From the NCBI GenBank assembly GCA_947500505.1, contig CANMSL010000018.1, positions 1-64,000 of the forward strand: 64,000 nucleotides of DNA. The letters run 5' to 3'. Source of the DNA: an uncultured Aquimarina sp. (GTDB lineage: Bacteria > Bacteroidota > Bacteroidia > Flavobacteriales > Flavobacteriaceae). The first letter of the stretch is position 1. Every line of letters begins with the position of its first letter. The notes beneath the pieces were generated by a model. It had not been told where the DNA came from. It saw only the letters and a program-made list of their open reading frames with translations, and did no database searches. Below, in pieces: positions 41,088 through 51,972 of the stretch. Position numbers and translations under genes: made by a program.

Positions 41088-41181
41088 TTAGATTATTGGA
41101 TTATCGGATTGCTGGATTATTGGATTGTTAGATTTTTCGATCTTTGGAATGTTAGATTTTTGGATTATTTGATTGTTAGGT
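41088..41181. repeat. Degenerate low-complexity repeat, units like GGATTATTGGATTGTTAGATT
   Basis: Repeated gGATTaTTgGATTgTTAGATTttt units immediately upstream of rluA-like start and next to the decayed four-helix-bundle gene. Confidence 0.7.
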
Positions 41182-41203
41182 TTTTTTCATTAATGATATA
41201 AAT

Positions 41204-41560
41204 CTATTTTAAAGTAGATTTAAATTTTGAAGTCATTTTGACAATGGATTCTAAATCGTTTGAAAGATCGTCTAATTCTACTTGGTTTATAAATTTTAAA
41301 TCTAAAGAAATTAAAAGTTGTGTTTCAATTTCATAAGCAGAGCCTAAAGTAATTTGAAGAAATCTAGCAAAGTCTTTATTTGAACTTCTTGAAGATCCTT
41401 CAGCAATATTTGAAGGTATTTAGACGGCTGCTCTTCTTAATTGGTTTATTAATCCAAATTTTTCAGATTCTGGAAACCTGGATGTGATATCATATATTTT
41501 AGTACAGAAAACACGACTTTTTTTCCAAATTTCCAAATCCTTAAATCTATGCATATTCAT
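41204..41560 (-). pseudogene. Four-helix-bundle (S23/23S rRNA intervening-sequence-type) protein interrupted by in-frame TAA
   Basis: MNMHRFKDLEIWKKSRVFCTKIYDITSRFPESEKFGLINQLRRAAV*IPSNIAEGSSRSSNKDFARFLQITLGSAYEIETQLLISLDL...; single TAA at 41420-41422, otherwise one frame. Confidence 0.85.
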
Positions 41561-41635
41561 AAGTGTTTTATATGTAAGCTAAATAATCTGAAAAATCTAG
41601 TGATCTAATATTCGAAAGATCCAAAAATCTAACTA

Positions 41636-42454
41636 CTAATATTGTTCATTATCATTAGGGAAATCTAAAGACTTAACATCAGAAACATATTGCTGGAAAG
41701 CATTGGTCATTTCTGTGTATAAATCAAGGTATCGTCTCAGGAAACGAGGATTGAATTCGTGCGTCATTCCAAGCATATCGTGTGTTACCAGTACTTGTCC
41801 GTCTACTCCGTTTCCTGCTCCAATCCCAATAATTGGTATGGTAAGGCTTTCTGCCACTTCTTGCGCTAATTTAGCCGGAACTTTTTCTAAAACAATTGCA
41901 AAACATCCGGCTCTTTCTAACATTAACGCATCTTCTTTTAGTTGTTTGGCTTCTTCTTCTTCCTTAGCTCGAACGGTATAGGTTCCAAATTTGTAAATAG
42001 ATTGTGGTGTTAACCCTAAATGTCCCATCACTGGAATTCCGGCATTTAAGATTCTCTTTATTGATTCTTTTACTTCTTTTCCTCCTTCGAGTTTTACAGC
42101 ATGTCCCCCGGATTCTTTCATAATCCTGATGGCAGAACGTAATGCTTCTTTTGGATCGCTTTGATAACTGCCAAAGGGTAAGTCCACAACAACTAAGGCT
42201 CTGTCAATTGCTCTGATAACAGAGGATGCGTGATATATCATCTGATCTAAGGTGATTGGTAAGGTAGTTTCATGGCCAGCCATAACATTAGATGCAGAAT
42301 CGCCAACCAGAATGACATCAACTCCAGCACCATCCACAATTTTCGCCATCGTATAATCATAGGCCGTAAGCATCGATATTTTCTCTTTGTTAGCTTTCAT
42401 CTCTATTAGAGATTTTACCGTAACACGCTTGTAATCTTTTTTTGCTGTAGACAT
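41636..42454 (-). CDS. panB: 3-methyl-2-oxobutanoate hydroxymethyltransferase
   Basis: [45 protein letters not shown]. Confidence 0.96.
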   Translation of the reverse strand: MSTAKKDYKRVTVKSLIEMKANKEKISMLTAYDYTMAKIVDGAGVDVILVGDSASNVMAGHETTLPITLDQMIYHASSVIRAIDRALVVVDLPFGSYQSDPKEALRSAIRIMKESGGHAVKLEGGKEVKESIKRILNAGIPVMGHLGLTPQSIYKFGTYTVRAKEEEEAKQLKEDALMLERAGCFAIVLEKVPAKLAQEVAESLTIPIIGIGAGNGVDGQVLVTHDMLGMTHEFNPRFLRRYLDLYTEMTNAFQQYVSDVKSLDFPNDNEQY

Positions 42455-42594
42455 TTTGTAAGTTAATTTAGTGAGGTAAAAGTAAACATTTAGTAAGATC
42501 GTGACAAGCAGATGTTATAATTGATTCTCAACAATTGTTCTTAAGCATAACACTTTTACACAGTCTTTTTCGTATATGAAAATATAAAAGTTCT

Positions 42595-43002
42595 TTAGTC
42601 GTGACTGTTTAAAACCCTCTTAGCCCAGGTTACTGCATTATCAAAATGCCGAAAGACTTCGAAGTTTTTCTCATAAAACTTACCTTCAAATTTTGCATTA
42701 TTTATATTGTTATCGCTACTAACTATGATACCTATTCCTAATAAATTTTCGATTTTAGAGGCTTCTTTATAAACTAAAGGATCAACGGAATATGAAAAAG
42801 TTCGATTAGAAAGATATACTAGCGTATTATTTTTGAAGTGTTTGTTAATTATTTTTTCTAGTTCATCAATATGTTTAAAAGAGATTATTTCCCCTTCTTT
42901 TATTTGTTTAACGATTAAATTTTCGAGAATGAATAACTCACAATAATCTAAATTATAATGATAGAATTTGCCCATTTTATTGATGTTTGGTGATAAATCC
43001 AA
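42595..43002 (-). CDS. Hypothetical protein (STAS/SpoIIAA-like fold guess)
   Basis: 135-aa intact ORF with alternating beta/alpha pattern. Confidence 0.5.
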   Translation of the reverse strand: MDLSPNINKMGKFYHYNLDYCELFILENLIVKQIKEGEIISFKHIDELEKIINKHFKNNTLVYLSNRTFSYSVDPLVYKEASKIENLLGIGIIVSSDNNINNAKFEGKFYEKNFEVFRHFDNAVTWAKRVLNSHD

Positions 43003-43195
43003 AAGTAAAAATGTATACTTTACTGTGGTTTTTGGATTTAATTAGGTTTACTATAAAAATAACAATAATTGAATATAAACTGTAAAATAAGAATATTGAT
43101 TTTCTGTTTTTTTAGTAAACGGATTGTAGTATAGAAAGATAACTTAAGATGATTTATAAAAACACTATATTTAACTTAACCAAAAAGATTCTCTT

Positions 43196-43660
43196 ATGAA
43201 TAAATATATGTTTTTGTCCATTATGTTTGTTTTAAATATTACTTTTTCTCAGGAGAAGCTTGACACTAACCAAAAAGAAGCCAAGCAAGCCGTTTTAGAT
43301 TTTTTTGAAGGTTTTCATAAAGGGGATACTACCCAAATTCGAAAAACGATTGACTCCAATTTGGTTATGCAGACTATAACAAAATCGAAGGGAGGTGACA
43401 TCAAAACTGTCAAAACGGATGTTTCTAAATTTTTAGAGGTAATTCATAACAGACCAAAAGATCAAAAGTGGTTAGAAAAGTTATTGGGTTTTAAGATTGA
43501 TGCAGATGATAGTATTGCTCAGATATGGACTCCTTATGAGTTTTATATAAGTGATCAGTTTAGTCATTGTGGGGTGAATATTTTTCAGCTATTTAACGAT
43601 GGGAATTCCTGGAAAATTATGGCGATTGCAGATACTCGAAAAAGGAAAGGATGCAAATAA
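43196..43660 (+). CDS. Nuclear transport factor 2-like (SnoaL-type) secreted protein
   Basis: Signal MNKYMFLSIMFVLNITFSQ; EAKQAVLDFFEGFHKGDTTQIRKTIDSNLVMQT...DSIAQIWTPYEFYISDQFSHCGVNIFQLFNDGNSWKIMAIADTR. Confidence 0.8.
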   Translation: MNKYMFLSIMFVLNITFSQEKLDTNQKEAKQAVLDFFEGFHKGDTTQIRKTIDSNLVMQTITKSKGGDIKTVKTDVSKFLEVIHNRPKDQKWLEKLLGFKIDADDSIAQIWTPYEFYISDQFSHCGVNIFQLFNDGNSWKIMAIADTRKRKGCK

Positions 43661-43661
43661 T

Positions 43662-44351
43662 CTATAATCTGTTGTTAATGATTAAAAATACAACACCATT
43701 ATTGATGGCGTGAAGAAGCATAGGCCATACAATATGACCGTTTTCTATTTTGATTTTTCCAAACATATGACCCGCTATAATTCTCGGAAAAATTAAAAGA
43801 AATAATATACTTTCAAATTTAAATGAATCTACATAATTGAAGATATGTAAGAATCCAAATATAACAGCGGTTACCTGCAAAGTGATTGATTTATATTTCT
43901 CTAGAAAACGAATGGTCTTTTTGAGGTGGTCCTTTGCGATTAATCGTTCATATATAATAAATATCGCAAAAAGCGTCACTAAAAAGATAATGTAGCGATA
44001 ATACCAAGCTAATTCTAACGTAATAAATAATCCCAAAAAGAAAAGCGTCCAGGAACTCAGGAATAATAAAAGATCTTTGTTAGTGGGTTTTATCAATGTT
44101 CTGAACATCAACTCTTCTATGAAAGGAGCAAATATTATCATAACAAGAAAAGCCTTAAGCTTGTTTTCTCTTAAGATTTCGAAAACACCACCTTGAGAAT
44201 ATTTTTTAAGATCCAGATCTGGAAATATATTTTGTAATAAGGCAACACAAATAAAAAAGAGAATGTAAAGACCAAACAACCGGAGGTAAGAAATAAATAG
44301 ATTTTTGATTTTAGAGATTATAGTACTTCTACGCATTATCAAATCTAGCAA
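43662..44351 (-). CDS. CPBP-family intramembrane metalloprotease (CAAX protease-like)
   Basis: EELMFR, FLHIFNY, LLHAINN motifs in a multi-TM protein. Confidence 0.82.
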   Translation of the reverse strand: MLDLIMRRSTIISKIKNLFISYLRLFGLYILFFICVALLQNIFPDLDLKKYSQGGVFEILRENKLKAFLVMIIFAPFIEELMFRTLIKPTNKDLLLFLSSWTLFFLGLFITLELAWYYRYIIFLVTLFAIFIIYERLIAKDHLKKTIRFLEKYKSITLQVTAVIFGFLHIFNYVDSFKFESILFLLIFPRIIAGHMFGKIKIENGHIVWPMLLHAINNGVVFLIINNRL

Positions 44352-45769
44352 TCACTTAAACTTACTTTAACCGCCAGACCGCCCTCGCTAGTTTCTTTAT
44401 ATTTTGTATTCATATCCTTTGCTGTTTCCCACATAGTTTCTATTACTTTATCCAGGGGGACCTTAGCATTAGCCGCATCAGAATCCAATGCCATTTCACA
44501 AGCATTGATAGCTTTTATAGCTCCCATCGCATTTCTTTCGATACAAGGGATTTGTACCAATCCACCTATAGGATCACAGGTTAGGCCTAAATGATGTTCC
44601 ATTGCAATTTCACTCGCCATAACAACCTGTTCAGGAGTACCACCCATTAACTCTGTTAGGGCACCAGCTGCCATAGCAGAAGAAACTCCGATTTCTGCCT
44701 GACAACCACCCATTGCTGCCGATATTGTAGCGCCTTTTTTAAATAAGCTGCCAATTTCTCCGGCTACTAGCATGAATTGTTTGACATCCTCTAAATTGGC
44801 ATCGTGATTTTCGATAACCATATAATACATCATTACCGCCGGTATCACACCTGCGCTTCCATTGGTCGGGGCAGTAACAACTCTTCCCAGAGAAGCATTC
44901 ACTTCATTTACGGAGAGGGCAAAACAGGAAACCCACTTGAGTATTTGTCGAAATTTCACTTCTGTATCTCTGATTGCCTCTATCCATTCTACAGGATTGT
45001 TGTATTTTTTGGTTCCAATCAACTTCTGGTGAGTATCGAAGGCTCTTCGTCTTACATTTAACCCTCCTGGAAGCGTACCTTCTGTATGACAACCTTTATA
45101 CATAGATTCCAGCATAACATTCCATATTTCCGCGATTCTGGTGTCAATTTCTTCATCACTTTGTAGAGAACGTTCATTTTCAAGAACAATTTCTGATATT
45201 TTTTTATTCTTTGTTTTACAATAAGTCAAAAGATCAGTTGCTTTTTGAATAGGAAGTGGAAATTCTCTAAAAGCTTCTATTTTTTTCTTTTTCCTTTTTC
45301 TTTCTTCCTGAATTACAAACCCACCTCCTATAGAATAAAATGTTGAAGTTATTTTAATCTTATTTTTTAAAACTGCTGTAAATGTTATTGCATTAGGGTG
45401 AAATTCCTTGAATTCTTTATTAAATATAATCTGTGTCTCAGGGTTAAAATTAATCGGTAATTCCTGATTAAAATGTAAGACTTTAGTGCTTTTTATTTCT
45501 TCTATAATTTTAGAAATAGCAGAAACGTCGATTGTTTGAGGATCATATCCGCAGAGTCCTAGAACAGAAGCTATGTCAGTAGCGTGACCTTTACCTGTTA
45601 ACGATAATGATCCAAATAAGTCTACAGTGATGGATTGTGTAAGGTCGAATTGATTATTTTCTTTCAATTCAGCAATCCATCGTCTTCCTGCTCTCCATGG
45701 ACCAAAAGTATGAGAACTTGAGGGACCCACACCTATTTTTAACATATCAAAAATACTGATACATTCCAT
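44345..45769 (-). CDS. sdaA: L-serine ammonia-lyase (iron-sulfur, single chain)
   Basis: ISIFDMLKIGVGPSSSHTFGPWRAGRRW; PTNGSAGVIPAVM; MEHHLGLTCDPIGGLVQIPCIERNAMGAIKA. Confidence 0.94.
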   Translation of the reverse strand: MECISIFDMLKIGVGPSSSHTFGPWRAGRRWIAELKENNQFDLTQSITVDLFGSLSLTGKGHATDIASVLGLCGYDPQTIDVSAISKIIEEIKSTKVLHFNQELPINFNPETQIIFNKEFKEFHPNAITFTAVLKNKIKITSTFYSIGGGFVIQEERKRKKKKIEAFREFPLPIQKATDLLTYCKTKNKKISEIVLENERSLQSDEEIDTRIAEIWNVMLESMYKGCHTEGTLPGGLNVRRRAFDTHQKLIGTKKYNNPVEWIEAIRDTEVKFRQILKWVSCFALSVNEVNASLGRVVTAPTNGSAGVIPAVMMYYMVIENHDANLEDVKQFMLVAGEIGSLFKKGATISAAMGGCQAEIGVSSAMAAGALTELMGGTPEQVVMASEIAMEHHLGLTCDPIGGLVQIPCIERNAMGAIKAINACEMALDSDAANAKVPLDKVIETMWETAKDMNTKYKETSEGGLAVKVSLSDC

Positions 45770-46005
45770 AATTCTTATTTAGGTATTACAATTTATTGGT
45801 AAATATAAGATATTGATAAAAAAGAATGCTTTTTTTAAACAATACTTAAAGATGGATTATTACTTTCTCCGTAATGTATGTTTTGGGGTTGATATAATAG
45901 CTACCATAGAACAATGACATCCTGTCATATAAAAGGTCATGGCATAATCATTGACCTATGTGGATTAAAATATTAGGAACAACACTAAAACATTTATATA
46001 CTGAT

Positions 46006-47919
46006 ATGAGTAAGATAATAGGAATAGATTTAGGGACAACGAACTCTTGTGTTTCTGTGATGGAAGGTAATGAGCCGGTTGTTATCCCTAATGCAGAAGG
46101 TAAAAGAACTACTCCGTCTGTAATTGCTTTTGTAGAAGGAGGAGAAATCAAAGTTGGTGACCCTGCAAAACGTCAGGCTGTTACGAATCCGACTAAAACG
46201 ATCTCTTCTATTAAGAGATTTATGGGAAATAAATTCTCTGAATCTGCAAAAGAAGCAGAAAGAGCTGCGTATAAAGTAGTAAAAGGAGACAATAATACGC
46301 CTCGTGTAGATATTGACGGTCGTTTATATACACCACAAGAATTATCTGCTATGACGCTTCAGAAAATGAAGAAAACAGCAGAGGATTATCTAGGACAAGA
46401 TGTTACGAGAGCCGTAATTACTGTACCTGCATATTTTAATGATGCGCAACGTCAGGCGACTAAGGAAGCTGGAGAAATTGCAGGTCTTAAGGTAGAAAGA
46501 ATTATCAACGAGCCTACAGCTGCTGCATTGGCATATGGTCTTGATAAAAAAGGTAAAGATCAGAAAATTGTCGTATTTGATTTTGGTGGAGGTACTCACG
46601 ATGTATCTATCCTTGAATTAGGAGATGGTGTTTTCGAGGTACTTTCTACAGATGGAGATACTCACTTGGGAGGAGATGATGTTGACCAAAAAATAATTGA
46701 TTGGTTAGCAGAAGAATTTAAAGCTGATGAGGATATGGATCTTCGTAAAGATCCAATGGCTTTACAACGTCTTAAAGAAGCTGCAGAGAAAGCAAAGATC
46801 GAATTATCTTCTTCTCCACAGACAGAAATCAATCTTCCATATGTTACGGCTACGGCAAGTGGTCCTAAACACTTAGTAAGATCATTGACAAGAGCCAAAT
46901 TTGATCAATTAATTGACGATTTAGTAAAACGTACCATAGAGCCTTGTCGCACTGCTTTAAAAGCAGCAGGACTTTCTACTAGTGATATTGATGAAATTAT
47001 TTTAGTAGGTGGATCTACACGTATACCTGCGGTTCAGGAAGCAGTAGAAAAGTTTTTTGGAAAAGCACCTAGCAAAGGTGTAAATCCAGATGAAGTAGTT
47101 GCTATTGGAGCTGCAATTCAAGGAGGAGTTCTTACAGGAGATGTAAAGGATGTATTGTTATTGGATGTTACACCACTTTCTCTGGGTATTGAAACCATGG
47201 GTAATGTAATGACGAAGCTGATTGAAGCAAATACTACGATTCCTACCAAGAAATCACAAGTGTTTTCTACTGCAGCAGATAATCAACCTTCTGTAGAGAT
47301 TCACGTATTGCAGGGAGAGCGTCCTATGGCAGCAGATAATAAAACTATTGGTCGTTTCCACTTGGATGGAATCCCACCAGCACAAAGAGGAGTACCTCAA
47401 ATCGAAGTTACTTTCGATATTGATGCTAATGGTATAATTAAGGTTTCTGCTACTGATAAAGCTACTAATAAATCTCAGGATATTCGTATCGAGGCATCTT
47501 CAGGTTTAACAGAAGAGGAAATCGAGAAAATGAAGCGAGAAGCTGAAGCAAATGCAGAAGCTGATAAAGAAGCAAAGGAAACTGCTGATAAGTTAAATGA
47601 GGCCGATGGAATGATTTTTCAGACAGAAAAGCAATTGAAAGAATTTGGTGATAAATTATCTGATGATAAGAAAAAACCAATCGAAGATGCTCTTGAGGAA
47701 TTGAAAAAAGCATACGAATCTAAAGATTTAGCTGTGATACAACCTGCTCTTGATAAAATCAATGAGGCTTGGAAAGTAGCTAGTGAGGAAATGTATAAGG
47801 CACAGGCAGAAGCACAAGGTGGTGCAGCTGGACCAGAAGCTGGAGCTGGAGCACAACCTGAAGGTGGAGATTCTGAAGCTAGTGATGTAGAAGATGTAGA
47901 TTTTGAAGAAGTAAAGTAA
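46006..47919 (+). CDS. dnaK: Chaperone DnaK (Hsp70); start moved to 46006
   Basis: [39 protein letters not shown]...; ends [13 protein letters not shown]. Confidence 0.98.
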   Translation: MSKIIGIDLGTTNSCVSVMEGNEPVVIPNAEGKRTTPSVIAFVEGGEIKVGDPAKRQAVTNPTKTISSIKRFMGNKFSESAKEAERAAYKVVKGDNNTPRVDIDGRLYTPQELSAMTLQKMKKTAEDYLGQDVTRAVITVPAYFNDAQRQATKEAGEIAGLKVERIINEPTAAALAYGLDKKGKDQKIVVFDFGGGTHDVSILELGDGVFEVLSTDGDTHLGGDDVDQKIIDWLAEEFKADEDMDLRKDPMALQRLKEAAEKAKIELSSSPQTEINLPYVTATASGPKHLVRSLTRAKFDQLIDDLVKRTIEPCRTALKAAGLSTSDIDEIILVGGSTRIPAVQEAVEKFFGKAPSKGVNPDEVVAIGAAIQGGVLTGDVKDVLLLDVTPLSLGIETMGNVMTKLIEANTTIPTKKSQVFSTAADNQPSVEIHVLQGERPMAADNKTIGRFHLDGIPPAQRGVPQIEVTFDIDANGIIKVSATDKATNKSQDIRIEASSGLTEEEIEKMKREAEANAEADKEAKETADKLNEADGMIFQTEKQLKEFGDKLSDDKKKPIEDALEELKKAYESKDLAVIQPALDKINEAWKVASEEMYKAQAEAQGGAAGPEAGAGAQPEGGDSEASDVEDVDFEEVK

Positions 47920-47942
47920 GAATTGTTATTCCACTATATATT

Positions 47943-47973
47943 AAATGCACAGCTTTTGCTGTGCATTTTTTTG
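47943..47973 (+). terminator. dnaK terminator
   Basis: AAATGCACAGC-ttt-TGCTGTGCATTTTTTTG hairpin plus T tract. Confidence 0.85.
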
Positions 47974-48121
47974 TTATTGTTGGTAAGGATAACGAAAGAT
48001 AGTTTATTTTTATCAAAGCTTAATTCACCCCCTTTAATAGCTTTATTTCACACAGTTATTCTTAATATAAGGAACCGCTATCAGATTTAATGATATCTGA
48101 TCTAAGTAATGGAATATACTA

Positions 48122-49429
48122 ATGAATTTAGTACAAATTTTTCGTAAAAAAATCTTTTGGTTTTTTGATGTTTTGAAGGGAAATGATATTAAGAAACACT
48201 ATACGCATATCAAATAGATAATAGAAAACCATGCTTCTACTTCTGTAAAAGCCAGAAGAGATCAATATCTTCATGATATATTGACACATACTGTAAGCAC
48301 GACCTGACTTTATCAAAAATATTCTGGATATAATTCTATTTCGGATTTCCCAGTGATCAATAAAAACATGATCCGTGATAATTTTAAAGAATTTACATCT
48401 TCAAAGTTTAGTACTAAGAGCTGTACCGTAGTCTCCACAAGCGGATCTACCGGTGCTCCTTTCTCTATTTTACAGGATATGAGTAAACGATGTTGTAATA
48501 CAGGAGATACTCTTTATTTTTCTAATAAGTCAGGATATCAAATAGGACAAAAACTGATTTATGTAAAAATTTGGCCAGATAACTACAAACATAATATACT
48601 TTCCAAGTTTTGGTGGCAGAATATCTATCAAAAAAATGTTTTTAAACTCACTGATAAAGAAATCGAAGATTTTATTAAGAAAACTTAGAAAAAATATTTC
48701 GAAGAGGAGCTTTCTAGGATACACCTCAGCCTTTGTAACCATACGTAAATACCTTGATAAAACAAACCCAGTTCCTGTTATAACCAATGTTAAATCTATT
48801 ATCACCATGTCCGAAGATCTAAACGAATATGTAAGAAGTAGTATGAAGAAGTATTTTGATATCTTACCTGTTTCGCGATATTCTAATAATGAAAATGGAA
48901 TCTTAGCGCAGTAAGATAGTCAAGATCCTTCAAAATTTATTATTAATTCTGCTAGTTATTACATAGAGATATTTAATTTGGACGAGGATGTTCCTGTTTC
49001 TCCGGGAAAAAGAGGAAGAATTATAGTGACAGATTTACAGAACTATGCAATGCCAATGATTAGATATAATATCGGTGATATCGGTGCGATGGAACTAAGA
49101 AAAGAAAAATTTCCTTGCCTCTCATCTATAGAAGGAAGAAAATTAGATCTTATATATGATACTAAAGGCGAAATTATTCCTTCTCAAGTGTCTTATAAAT
49201 TATATGAATATGGAGATTACAAGCGGTTCCAATTAGTATAATATGGAAAAAAGATTACCTGATTAAATTAAATACTGATAAGAAAGTCGGCGAAGATACA
49301 ATGTTAGAAGAATATAAGGGTTACTGTGGGCAAGGCGCTAATATTAAGATAGAATATGTTGATGAGATTCCTTTATTATCTTCTGGTAAAAGAAGAGAAG
49401 TCACCAATACATATCATTCTGAATTGTAA
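48122..49429 (+). pseudogene. CapK/PaaK-like (phenylacetate--CoA ligase family, AMP-binding) pseudogene
   Basis: Reconstructable from MNLVQIFRKKIFWFFDVLKGNDIKKHY...VVSTSGSTGAPFSILQDM...SFLGYTSAFVTIRKYLDK...ITMSEDLNEYVR...VSRYSNNENGILAQ*...GRIIVTDLQNYAMPMIRYNIGDIG...IEGRKLDLIYDTKGE...YVDEIPLLSSGKRREV; multiple stops and two frame changes. Confidence 0.85.
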
Positions 49430-49492
49430 TATAAAGTGGTTTATTTTAATCCACAATATGGAGTTTAATTCTCCAAGGCATATCTCGAAATA

Positions 49493-50242
49493 TTAAGATT
49501 GTGTTTTCGCCAGATGCTTCATACGCTTGCTATTAGGTAGTTCAGTATTTACTTTTGGATGGTTAGTTTTTTTATGAACCCATTTCAGGGCTTCCTTCTG
49601 GCTTAAGGGCTTTAACCCGGCAGTAGTAACAAAAGATATAACTTCATTAGGATTAATTTTAGAGTATTCTCGTAAAGCCCATCCAATAGCCTTCTGAATA
49701 AAGAATTCCGAGGATAACTTGTGTTTCTGGCATAAATCAAATAATAACATATCGTCTGTTTTATTTTTATATCCTAATTGAAACAGGATTGCACTTCTAT
49801 TAAACCATATATTTTCTGAAGCAGAAAACTCCGCTATAACTTTTTTTACCTCATCCGGAAACTGAAGTAAGTAATTGCCTAATATATGCTTAGCAATGAA
49901 ATCGACAGAATCCCACCAGGAATTAGTGATAATTAGGTTTTTAATGAAAAGGATATCATCAATTTTATATTTCTTTTTTAAGAATAAATCCACTAACTCG
50001 ATGGCGCTATAGTGTAATTCCCTTTGAGGCTTTTTATATAGATTATTGACTATGGATCTAATATTTTCATCAGATAATTGACTTTCATATTCCTTAATCT
50101 TTTGTTGAAGAAGTTGTTTTCTTAATGGAGCCTTTATACCATACATGGAGAAATTATTTCTTAGATAAGCCTCCATGGCTCCAGCATCTTCTTTATTCTC
50201 ATTATTTTCAAATTTGTAAATTAGATCAGAAACAAATTCCAT
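49493..50242 (-). CDS. DNA alkylation repair (AlkD-like HEAT) protein
   Basis: NNFSMYGIKAPLRKQLLQQKIKEY...NSWWDSVDFIAKHILGNYLLQFP...IQKAIGWALREYSKINPNEVISFV. Confidence 0.92.
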   Translation of the reverse strand: MEFVSDLIYKFENNENKEDAGAMEAYLRNNFSMYGIKAPLRKQLLQQKIKEYESQLSDENIRSIVNNLYKKPQRELHYSAIELVDLFLKKKYKIDDILFIKNLIITNSWWDSVDFIAKHILGNYLLQFPDEVKKVIAEFSASENIWFNRSAILFQLGYKNKTDDMLLFDLCQKHKLSSEFFIQKAIGWALREYSKINPNEVISFVTTAGLKPLSQKEALKWVHKKTNHPKVNTELPNSKRMKHLAKTQS

Positions 50243-50253
50243 ACACAGACTTT

Positions 50254-51969
50254 TTAAAATCCAACGGCAGTGTCGTCTCCACGTTTATCAGCACCACCTT
50301 CCAGGCTACCATCTGGTAGCACCAAAATACCATCAACTTTACCAATTATCCTGGTTTCTTCTTCGTTAATAGAGTATCCTTTAACTTTTAAACTATCCAG
50401 TACATCTTTATCAAATGAGTTTGGCTCAAAAACAACAACATCTGGCAGCCACTGATGGTGAAACCGCGGGGCGTTTACAGCGTCTTGCATCGTCATTCCG
50501 TATTCTTTTACATTTAGAATAGTTTGTAATACAGAAGTGATAATTGTAGAGCCTCCCGGTGTACCTAAAGACATCCAAAGTTTACCATTTTTCTCTACAA
50601 GCGTAGGGGTCATAGAGCTGAGCATACGTTTTTCAGGAGCAATTGAGTTAGCTTCAGTGCCTAATAACCCAAACATATTAGGAGTGCCGGGTTTAGCGCT
50701 AAAATCATCCATTTCGTTATTTAAAAAAAAGCCAAGTTCAGGAACATAGAGTTTAGAACCATAAGCTCCGTTTAAGGTAGTAGTTACTGATATTGCATTG
50801 CCAAATTGATCAACAATAGAATAATGTGTGGTTTCACTGCTTTCATATCCAGGAATAGTGCCATAACTTAAATCAGAAGATAAAGTAGCTTTCTTAAAAT
50901 TAAAATTGTTCATTCTGTCGGATAAATATTTACCACTTATCAAAGTATCTATCGGGATGTCCACAAAATCCGGATCTCCTAAGTAAAAACTCCTATCGGC
51001 ATAAGCTCTTCTTTCGGCTTCTGTTAGTAGCTGGATAGATTTTAATGTATTGTGTCCATAATCTTTAAGATCATAAGGTTCAATCATTTTCATAATCTGC
51101 GCAAGACAAATACCACCACTAGAGGGAGGAGACATGGATATTATATTTAGATCTTTGTAAGTAAATCGAATTGGTTTTCGCCATTTAGCCTTATATTTAT
51201 TGAGATCTTCTAATGTGATAATACCTCCTTTGGATCGGATGCGTGCTACCAATTTTCGACCTGTTTCTCCTTTGTAAAATTCGTCCCTGCCATTTTCCAT
51301 GATTCTTTGGAGAGTAGCAGCAAGCATGAGGTTTTTTATAGTGTCTTTTGCTTTGAAATTTTGTGCGTAAAGTATTGTGTCTTGATTAGTTTCAATAAAC
51401 AACTCTCTATAATGATGTAAACGTTTTTCTTGCTTTTCGGTTATTACATATCCTTTACGAGCGAGTTTAATTACGGGAGTCAATAATTCTTGTATGGGTA
51501 GTGTTCCAAATTTTTGATGTACTTCAAATATTCCGGCTATGGTACCGGGAACCCCTACAGCCATAGCACCTAATTGACTTTTTTCGGGGATTGGCTCTCC
51601 ATTATCATCAAGATACATATCTTTAAATGAAGCCAAAGGTGCTTTTTCGCGATAATCGATTGCACCGATTTCTCCATTAGCTTTTCTGTACACCATAAAC
51701 CCACCACCACCAAGATTGCCTGCATAAGGATAAGATACAGCTAATGCCATTTCTGTAGCCACCATGGCATCAAACACATTCCCTCCTTTCTGAAGAACCT
51801 CTTTTCCAATTATAGAAGCTTCTTCTCTGGCAGAAACCACCATAGCATTTTTTTCTACAACCCCTAATACAGGCTGTTTAACCATATCAACCTTCGATTC
51901 TGGGTTCGTTTTACAGGAGATAATTAAAACGAACAATAGGAGATTAAGCAATCGCATAATATTCAGCAT
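50254..51969 (-). CDS. ggt: Gamma-glutamyltransferase (lipoprotein)
   Basis: MVVSAREEASIIGKEVLQKGGNVFDAMVATEMALAVSYPYAGNLGGGGFMVYR; ETTHYSIVDQFGNAISVTTTLNGAYGS. Confidence 0.94.
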   Translation of the reverse strand: MLNIMRLLNLLLFVLIISCKTNPESKVDMVKQPVLGVVEKNAMVVSAREEASIIGKEVLQKGGNVFDAMVATEMALAVSYPYAGNLGGGGFMVYRKANGEIGAIDYREKAPLASFKDMYLDDNGEPIPEKSQLGAMAVGVPGTIAGIFEVHQKFGTLPIQELLTPVIKLARKGYVITEKQEKRLHHYRELFIETNQDTILYAQNFKAKDTIKNLMLAATLQRIMENGRDEFYKGETGRKLVARIRSKGGIITLEDLNKYKAKWRKPIRFTYKDLNIISMSPPSSGGICLAQIMKMIEPYDLKDYGHNTLKSIQLLTEAERRAYADRSFYLGDPDFVDIPIDTLISGKYLSDRMNNFNFKKATLSSDLSYGTIPGYESSETTHYSIVDQFGNAISVTTTLNGAYGSKLYVPELGFFLNNEMDDFSAKPGTPNMFGLLGTEANSIAPEKRMLSSMTPTLVEKNGKLWMSLGTPGGSTIITSVLQTILNVKEYGMTMQDAVNAPRFHHQWLPDVVVFEPNSFDKDVLDSLKVKGYSINEEETRIIGKVDGILVLPDGSLEGGADKRGDDTAVGF

Positions 51970-51972
51970 TTA

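Noticed and set aside
45270-45310. Low-complexity A/T tract in sdaA as a frameshift or phase-variation site
   Set aside because: It encodes a lysine/arginine-rich stretch (EERKRKKKKIEAF) in an intact frame, with no long homopolymer that would clearly slip.
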